Of a DNA stretch of 64,000 nucleotides, positions 58,880-64,000 are shown in pieces. Each line of letters opens with the position of its first letter. Position 1 is the stretch's first letter. The stretch is from Shewanella vesiculosa. Lineage in GTDB: Bacteria > Pseudomonadota > Gammaproteobacteria > Enterobacterales > Shewanellaceae. The notes under the pieces are model-generated. The model did no database searches, had not been told where the DNA came from, and saw only the letters and a program-made list of their open reading frames with translations. The translations under genes were made by a program, and so were the position numbers. Location of the stretch: NCBI RefSeq assembly GCF_021560015.1, contig NZ_CP073588.1:1116001-1180000 (forward strand). The letters are read 5' to 3'.

Positions 58880-60250
58880 CTATTTAACCTCATCTTTAGA
58901 AACCGAAAACAATATAGCAGCTCCTATTATACCGGCAATTAATGAACCGAAAAGGATACCTAGTTTTGCTTGTTCAATTAAAGCGGGTTGTCCCTCAAAT
59001 GCTAATACTGATATAAATAATGACATTGTAAAGCCTACACCCGCCAAAAAACCGATACCAATGATATGAGAAAATGTCACACCATCAGGCAATCTTACCG
59101 CACCTACTTTTAATCCCAACCAGGCAAAAAAGCTAATACCAATCCCCTTTCCTAAAACCAATGCGAGTATTATCGCCAGTGTGACCACAGTATCTTTAAA
59201 TTCAGGAATGACCGTAGGTAACATTACGCCTGCATTTAAAAACGCAAACAAAGGTAGAATAATCAAACTGACAGGTTTATCTAGTGTATATCCCCAGCGT
59301 AATATTGGCGCTGTCGTTTGCTTGGCAATATCTTCGGCCTTTACAGCCAGTGCATGTTGTTGTTCATTTTCAAGGATAGGAGTATCTTCACTGTCTACGT
59401 CCTTAAAATCATGGATAACATTTTGCATTTTACGCCGAAACCAGATTTTGTTGGTATACGGACGTGTCGGCACCATCATTGCGGCTAACAGACCTGCGGT
59501 GGTTGCATGTACGCCTGATTGAAGAATAAACCACCAAAGAAAAAAACCGCCCACTAAATAAAAGACAGGTTTCCTGATACCAAGAAGGTTTATAAAAAAC
59601 AGGACTAATAGAGTGAGCCCCGCCCATAGAAGTGACTGGATAATAATTTGGTCGGTATAAAATAAACCAATAACAGCTACTGCTCCCATGTCATCAACAA
59701 TGGCTAAACCAGTAAGAATAATGTAAGCCGCTCGAGGGGCTTTAGCGCCTAACAGTGTGAGAATACCTATCGCAAAAGCCGTGTCTGTGGCCATAGGCAC
59801 ACCCCAGCCTTGATAAGCGTTGGACGACTCACTAATCCAAATAATACTAGAATATATTAGTGCCGGAAGCACCATCCCCCCCAGTGCCATAACAATAACT
59901 AATCCAGCATCTTTTAAATCGCTTAGCGCTCCGACCAAGCATTCATATTTAATTTCTAGCCCTAAAATGAAAAAGAACAACACCATTAAACCGTCATTGA
60001 TCCAGTAATGTAATGAATGACTTATAGCCCAATCGCCAAGAGAAATAGTTAGCTCAAGTGTACTTAGGGCTTCATAACTGTGTTGCCATCCTAAATTAAC
60101 CATAAGAATGGCTGCTATTGCTGAAACAAGTAATACGATTCCAGCTACGATCTGACTATTGATAAATGACTCAACAGGCAATGAGAACTTAAGAAAACCA
60201 CGCTCTAATGGAGCATGATCACGATTTTCTTCCTTTATTTCGTAACTCAT
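58880..60250 (-). CDS. nhaA: Na+/H+ antiporter NhaA
   Basis: A 456-residue antiporter, longer than E. coli NhaA (388) because of an insertion of about 50 hydrophilic residues near 280-330 (KDVDSEDTPILENEQQHA). The ion-binding Asp pair is in LTGLAIVDDMGAVAVIG, and GWGVPMATDTAFAIGIL is the other signature. It exports Na+ for H+ at alkaline pH. I start at 60250 (MSYEIKEENRD) with CGGAGA upstream; the frame extends to 60289. Confidence 0.93.
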   Translation of the reverse strand: MSYEIKEENRDHAPLERGFLKFSLPVESFINSQIVAGIVLLVSAIAAILMVNLGWQHSYEALSTLELTISLGDWAISHSLHYWINDGLMVLFFFILGLEIKYECLVGALSDLKDAGLVIVMALGGMVLPALIYSSIIWISESSNAYQGWGVPMATDTAFAIGILTLLGAKAPRAAYIILTGLAIVDDMGAVAVIGLFYTDQIIIQSLLWAGLTLLVLFFINLLGIRKPVFYLVGGFFLWWFILQSGVHATTAGLLAAMMVPTRPYTNKIWFRRKMQNVIHDFKDVDSEDTPILENEQQHALAVKAEDIAKQTTAPILRWGYTLDKPVSLIILPLFAFLNAGVMLPTVIPEFKDTVVTLAIILALVLGKGIGISFFAWLGLKVGAVRLPDGVTFSHIIGIGFLAGVGFTMSLFISVLAFEGQPALIEQAKLGILFGSLIAGIIGAAILFSVSKDEVK

Positions 60251-60594
60251 AACTTGTCTCCGCAACGTTACTGTGTGCTTTTCAACCACATAATGTGGCC
60301 AGATCCCTTTAAAATCAAAAGAGTAAACTGGTAATAATACGATACCATCTTTTTATCAACACGGCTTTGTATGCCGCTATTAGCGTTAAAACTCAATCCG
60401 AATTGACACTATGCCTTCCAAATCAGCGCTCAAGCCACAGTTAAGGACAAGTCGTAACCTGTTTAACAAGCTTAGATGCCCTCGACAACGATTCGGTATA
60501 TTTACCATCACTTTGATTGCAACATGCACGTTAATATTGTTAGTGTGAGTGAACAGCTAGACATCAATATCAACCAATTAATGGAGTGCAACTA
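60251..60594. other. Divergent promoter region of nhaA and a small ORF
   Basis: 344 bp with no gene seen. It separates nhaA and the gene at 60595. Confidence 0.4.
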
Positions 60595-60807
60595 ATGGGA
60601 TCGCATAATACTGATCAACATAAGCACAGTATCGCTACTTTTGCAGCCTTAAAAACCGCTATCGCAAATGATGAAGAGCAGTTGGTAAAAGATTTATTAG
60701 CAAATGAACCGATGCAAGAGCTTGAGAAAAGCCATCTAATTGATTTAGCAAATATAAACAATAATCAAACTATCTTAACATTACTGAAAGATATCCCTGA
60801 AATATAG
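60595..60807 (+). CDS. Hypothetical 70-residue helical protein
   Basis: MGSHNTDQHKHSIATFAALK, then two helix-turn-helix-like repeats ending LTLLKDIPEI; it resembles a partial ankyrin-type repeat but is too short to be sure. GGAG eight bases before the ATG supports this start over the GTG at 60586. Function unknown. Confidence 0.55.
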   Translation: MGSHNTDQHKHSIATFAALKTAIANDEEQLVKDLLANEPMQELEKSHLIDLANINNNQTILTLLKDIPEI

Positions 60808-60936
60808 CTACAAGGTGAAATATAGCCTGTTAGTACTCGCTCTATTTAGATAACCATTTTCACTAAAGAGAATCGCCGCATATGGCGGCGCAACACTTAT
60901 CTAAGCCATAGCTAAATATCATTTTTCACAGGCTTA

Positions 60937-61404
60937 CTATTCACTTTCCTCTTCTCTTTTTTCGATAGTCGCGCTTAATTTTTGGTACACGCCAAGCGAA
61001 ACAATCAAAATCGCTGATACCATGATAAGTAAAGCCGGATAGAGTAAAAGGCTAAGGTCTTTCGTTCCTGCTTTGAATATAAACACCAGTCCTTCAATAC
61101 TGACGGCAATGGTAATAATGACAATAATTTTTGTAATTGTTCTTCTTGCCTCTTTGGGATCTCGCAGCTCTTTATCCTTAAACACTTCTTCTTCCATCAT
61201 GTACTGTGCAACATCGATAATCGCTGCAGCTATGATAATAGCGGCGACAGATTGAAGCATTAATGGAATAAATCCAGAGTCATACTCTATGCCAGAAATG
61301 ACCTCGTAAATAGACCACAGCATAATTATCAAAGATAAGATGATAAGAGTGACAGCTGCGAACAGATGAACTCCAGCAAAAATCTTATTGAACAGTTTTT
61401 TCAT
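60937..61404 (-). CDS. Four-helix membrane protein of unknown function
   Basis: A 155-residue protein with four strongly hydrophobic helices (about residues 10-32, 45-67, 87-107 and 116-137), a charged loop between helices two and three (MMEEEVFKDKELRDPKEARR) and an acidic tail. I do not recognise the family; the layout recalls PsiE-like proteins. Start chosen at 61404, with AGG upstream; the frame extends to 61434. An FNR-like half-site lies about 145 bp upstream. Confidence 0.65.
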   Translation of the reverse strand: MKKLFNKIFAGVHLFAAVTLIILSLIIMLWSIYEVISGIEYDSGFIPLMLQSVAAIIIAAAIIDVAQYMMEEEVFKDKELRDPKEARRTITKIIVIITIAVSIEGLVFIFKAGTKDLSLLLYPALLIMVSAILIVSLGVYQKLSATIEKREEESE

Positions 61405-62107
61405 ATTTTTGACCTGTAATAATTTATCGACCAAGGTGGCTCATTGCGTTATTAATGTGCACGCATAAATGAGGTTATGTTATTCATCTAATACAGTGCT
61501 GATGACATTGACCTATTATTGAATAGCACTCACTTATCGGCACAAGCTTGATCTAGATAAGGTCACTATAGATTGAGAACAGATGGCAAAACATCATATG
61601 AACTCAAGTGAACACTAAGTTGACTGTAAATAACCAGAAAACATGGATAGACCCAATGGAGCTTGAGAGGTCACTTAGTATTGCTTGCCTACCCTGTTAA
61701 TCGTTCAAGGGTAACACACTCGAGTTTATGAAGGGGTTACAGTAATAAAATGCAGTCACTTATCAAGGATTAGGATCTGCATTATGCTGTTTAAGACCCT
61801 GTTTTCTGCCAATTAAAATGGTCGTAAGGGCTATTGTTGTTTATCGCAAGGTAGCCTAATTCGACCGCACCAAGGAAGCCACTTGCACTATTTTATTGGC
61901 TGGTAATAGTAAGCTTCCGCTGCTAATTGTTAATTATAACTAAGCTATTTAGGTCGTCCAATGGAGAAGTTGTCATTAATGACTGGCGTGATTTATAGCT
62001 GTTATGGCGACCAAGATTAATAGCCCATTTCACAATCTGTAACGTATTAATCATTGGTCACCTTAATAGAGGATAGATATGATATAAATATCTTTAGTGC
62101 AACATGA
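61405..62107. other. 700-bp region without a recognised gene
   Basis: Contains TTGATCTAGATAAG at 61548-61561, which keeps 8 of 10 FNR positions, upstream of the membrane protein gene. No convincing ORF or repeat otherwise. Confidence 0.4.
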
Positions 62108-62395
62108 TTACTTAAACCTTGAACTCGCTGACTTAAATGCTGCACTGAGCGAATCCCAGGCGCTATCAATGCCGACTTTTACGTCTTCCCAAGCATCATC
62201 ACTGGCTTGTTTAAGCTCATTAAGTTTTTTATTGGCAGATTGTTTCATCGACTCAAGTTCCTCTATTCTTTGATAGTACTCCAACTGCTCATCAGCAGCT
62301 TTACCATCGGCTTTTGCTTTCAGTCTATCAATTTGGGCACTCCACTCATCGAGTTGCGCCTGCAATTTTTTTTCGTATGCTTGTTTCTTACTCAT
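62108..62395 (-). CDS. Coiled-coil stress-response-like protein (sll1863 type)
   Basis: A 95-residue, highly charged protein predicted as one long coiled coil (MSKKQAYEKKLQAQLDEWSA) ending with WEDVKVGIDSAWDSLSAAF. The W-x-x-(V/L)-K-x-G-x-x-x-A-W ending is typical of small coiled-coil proteins grouped with the sll1863 stress protein. No signal peptide. AAGGA lies before the ATG. Function unknown. Confidence 0.7.
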   Translation of the reverse strand: MSKKQAYEKKLQAQLDEWSAQIDRLKAKADGKAADEQLEYYQRIEELESMKQSANKKLNELKQASDDAWEDVKVGIDSAWDSLSAAFKSASSRFK

Positions 62396-62595
62396 AATGA
62401 TTGTCCTTTTTAATGACGTGGTTAAAACAGCTTTAACGACTGAAGTTTTTGCTTAATTTAAATACTTGGCTTCAGAATATTGGATTTTTATCCTGAAAAT
62501 ATACGTTAACATGCATGGCAACATAATGCTCATTTATGCCTCATTTGCCCTTGTATGATGCCACAGGGCGATCAAACATTATTTAATGGATCTAC

Positions 62596-63051
62596 TTGTC
62601 ATCCTTGAACGTAAAAACTAACTCTTTCGAATTATCTCAAAGCAGTAATATGATCATTTTCTACGATGGCAATTGCCCACTATGCAGCATCGAAATGCAG
62701 CAACTAAAACATGCTGATATTCATCAAAAAATCATCCTTGAAGATCTTAATGCGCTTGATTTTAGTCTTCGATACCCAAGTATTGATGTCAATCAGGCAA
62801 TGATGTACTTACAAGCACAAACACTATCGGGTGAAATGATTTACGGCCTTGATGTGACTTGTCAGGCGTGGGAGATTGTTGGAAAACATCGCTGGTTAAA
62901 ACTTATCCGCTTACCCATCATTCGCTTATTTGCCGACCTTGGATATCGCTTTTTTGCAAAGTATAGGCATTCTATTAGTAAATTTTTAATGCCCAATTCA
63001 AGCTGTTCTAACGGTCAGTGTCATAGGAAACTAAAATCTGACAAACGATAA
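62596..63051 (+). CDS. DCC-family thiol-disulfide oxidoreductase-like protein (DUF393)
   Basis: A protein of 151 residues from a TTG at 62596, or 133 from the ATG at 62650. The core begins MIIFYDGNCPLCSIEMQQL, with the DGxCxxC motif that names the DCC family, a thioredoxin-like group of uncertain function. A final Cys pair (SSCSNGQCH) is at the C-terminus. The family usually begins just before the strand IIFYDG, so the ATG is possible; neither has a strong ribosome site. Confidence 0.8.
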   Translation: MSSLNVKTNSFELSQSSNMIIFYDGNCPLCSIEMQQLKHADIHQKIILEDLNALDFSLRYPSIDVNQAMMYLQAQTLSGEMIYGLDVTCQAWEIVGKHRWLKLIRLPIIRLFADLGYRFFAKYRHSISKFLMPNSSCSNGQCHRKLKSDKR

Positions 63052-63166
63052 ACACAAACGTGTTGCATGTTGCCAACAGCGCACACTCAGAAATATTGAT
63101 ATCTAAAAAGTTAATCAGCCCATTAAGATTGATAGGGTCACACTATTTTACTGTTAAGGACTTCAA

Positions 63167-63775
63167 ATGCATTTTACCCAAGAGCGCATAGACGCGCTTG
63201 ATAAACACACCCGTACCCATTTGATTAATTCACTCTCTGGTTTTAAAAGCGCTAATTTAATTGGCACTCAAGACTCACAAGGCTTGACTAACTTGTCTAT
63301 TGTCAGCTCGGTGATACACCTAGGCGCAAATCCGCCGCTGGTGGGTATGATAGTGCGCCCACATACAGTACCTCGTCATACATTTGAAAATATTTTACAA
63401 ACGGGTTGCTATACAATTAACCAAGTTAATCAATCAATTTATAAGCAGGCTCATCAAACATCAGCCCGTTATGATAAAGACGAGTCGGAGTTTGCGCTAA
63501 CGGGACTAACACCTGAATACTTAAATAATTTTACCGCGCCATTTGTAAAAGAAAGTCGTTTAAAATATTCGGTAAAATTTATTGAGCATCAACATTTAGC
63601 CGTTAATGGTACTGAGCTGGTGATTGGTGAAATTATCGATGTGTATGTTGATGAAGCTGCACTTCAAAGTGATGGCTTTTTAGACTTGCAAGCAATAGAC
63701 ACAGTGGCGATTACAGGATTAGATAGTTACCACACTAGCAATAAACTTATGCGTTTACCCTATGCTAAAAAGTGA
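63167..63775 (+). CDS. Flavin reductase family protein
   Basis: A 202-residue protein of the FMN-binding split-barrel flavin reductase/flavoredoxin type. SANLIGTQDSQGLTNLSIVS and PPLVGMIVRPHTVPRHTFEN form the flavin-binding barrel strands, followed by TGCYTINQVN. It would bind FMN and reduce it or use it as cofactor; the partner is unknown. It is alone, with a possible promoter in the 115-bp gap. Confidence 0.85.
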   Translation: MHFTQERIDALDKHTRTHLINSLSGFKSANLIGTQDSQGLTNLSIVSSVIHLGANPPLVGMIVRPHTVPRHTFENILQTGCYTINQVNQSIYKQAHQTSARYDKDESEFALTGLTPEYLNNFTAPFVKESRLKYSVKFIEHQHLAVNGTELVIGEIIDVYVDEAALQSDGFLDLQAIDTVAITGLDSYHTSNKLMRLPYAKK

Positions 63776-63862
63776 TTCAGCTATGTATTCCGCCAAAGTA
63801 AAATAGACTTTAGTCAGCAATAAACAATATGCTAATCAAACCGTAAATCATAGATTAAAAGC

Positions 63863-63900
63863 AATGTAAGCAGCATATTGGCTAACATGCTGCTTACATT
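63863..63900 (+). terminator. Hairpin after the flavin reductase gene
   Basis: A perfect 14-bp stem (AATGTAAGCAGCAT / ATGCTGCTTACATT) and 10-nt loop, 87 bp past the stop, without a clear T-run. Confidence 0.6.
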
Positions 63901-63919
63901 ATTCAATCATTGCATGGCA

Positions 63920-63959
63920 TAAAAAATCCCATTCAAATCGGTAACGATTTAAATGGGAT
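63920..63959 (-). terminator. Intrinsic terminator of a leftward gene entering from the right
   Basis: ATCCCATT-x-AAATCG and CGATTT-x-AATGGGAT form a 15-bp stem with one mismatch and a GTAA loop. On the minus strand it is followed by TTTTTT, so it ends a transcript coming from beyond 64000. Confidence 0.85.
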
Positions 63960-63982
63960 CCATTAAATAAACCGGTACATTT

Positions 63983-64000
63983 TTACTGAGCTAAAAATTG
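63983..64000 (-). CDS. Probable last codons of a leftward gene, rest outside the window
   Basis: Reading leftward from the edge, the frame that ends at the stop TAA (63983-63985) gives QFLAQ. It lies 23 bp before the minus-strand terminator, as expected for a gene end. Too short to identify. Confidence 0.3.
   Translation of the reverse strand, partial: QFLAQ

Overview
The window reads as chromosome of a marine gamma-proteobacterium of the genus Shewanella, probably a cold-water, AT-rich species. The support is gene content and order: a torE-torC-torA trimethylamine N-oxide respiration operon, a cbb3 oxidase locus followed by ccoH-ccoI-ccoS-safE, then an FNR/EtrA regulator, uspE and ttcA, plus many Shewanella-type small proteins. 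The species cannot be fixed from sequence alone.

Layout. 1-1.5 kb: the leftward torECA operon with candidate TorR boxes. 1.9-2.2 kb: two decayed genes meeting tail to tail. 2.8-6.9 kb: copper handling (Met/Cys/His-rich exported protein, DUF2057 protein, MerR regulator with a classic 19-bp-spacer promoter, CopA ATPase, membrane cupredoxin). 7-12.7 kb: glutathione S-transferase, spermidine-synthase-like protein, a PhnD-like binding lipoprotein overlapping a GGDEF/EAL protein, SirB2. 13.5-18.9 kb: a small helical protein, putA broken by one extra A in an A7 run, and a DUF2171 protein.

19.3-26.9 kb is the accessory region. A hybrid scar of a type I restriction locus (HsdR N-terminus joined to what looks like an HsdS C-terminus) lies directly upstream of a three-gene operon: a reverse transcriptase-nitrilase fusion (DRT type 1 / UG1 defence family), a one-helix membrane partner, and a third, unrecognised protein with an HTH-like N-terminus. 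A tyrosine recombinase and a Cys-rich small protein follow on the other strand. This is the most interesting part of the window; the third gene is the best candidate for something undescribed.

27.3-38.4 kb: ccoNOQP with FNR boxes, oxidase assembly genes, etrA, uspE and ttcA, a block for microaerobic respiration and redox control. 38.5-42.5 kb: DUF2987 protein, Bax-like glucosaminidase, YvcK-like protein and an aspartate/aromatic aminotransferase. 42.9-46.0 kb: the leftward thrS-infC-rpmI-rplT translation operon, with an ATA start for infC. 46.5-49.2 kb: a CPXCG protein, divergent riboflavin synthase and NorM genes only 30 bp apart, and tandem tRNA-Val(GAC) genes. 49.6-53.6 kb: a PAS chemotaxis receptor and a PAS-GGDEF-EAL protein. 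54.4-58.8 kb: an AraC regulator, a CurA-like reductase, an iron alcohol dehydrogenase and a TetR pseudogene. 58.9-64 kb: NhaA, several small conserved proteins, a DCC-family thiol protein, a flavin reductase, and the terminator and last codons of a leftward gene that continues past the end.
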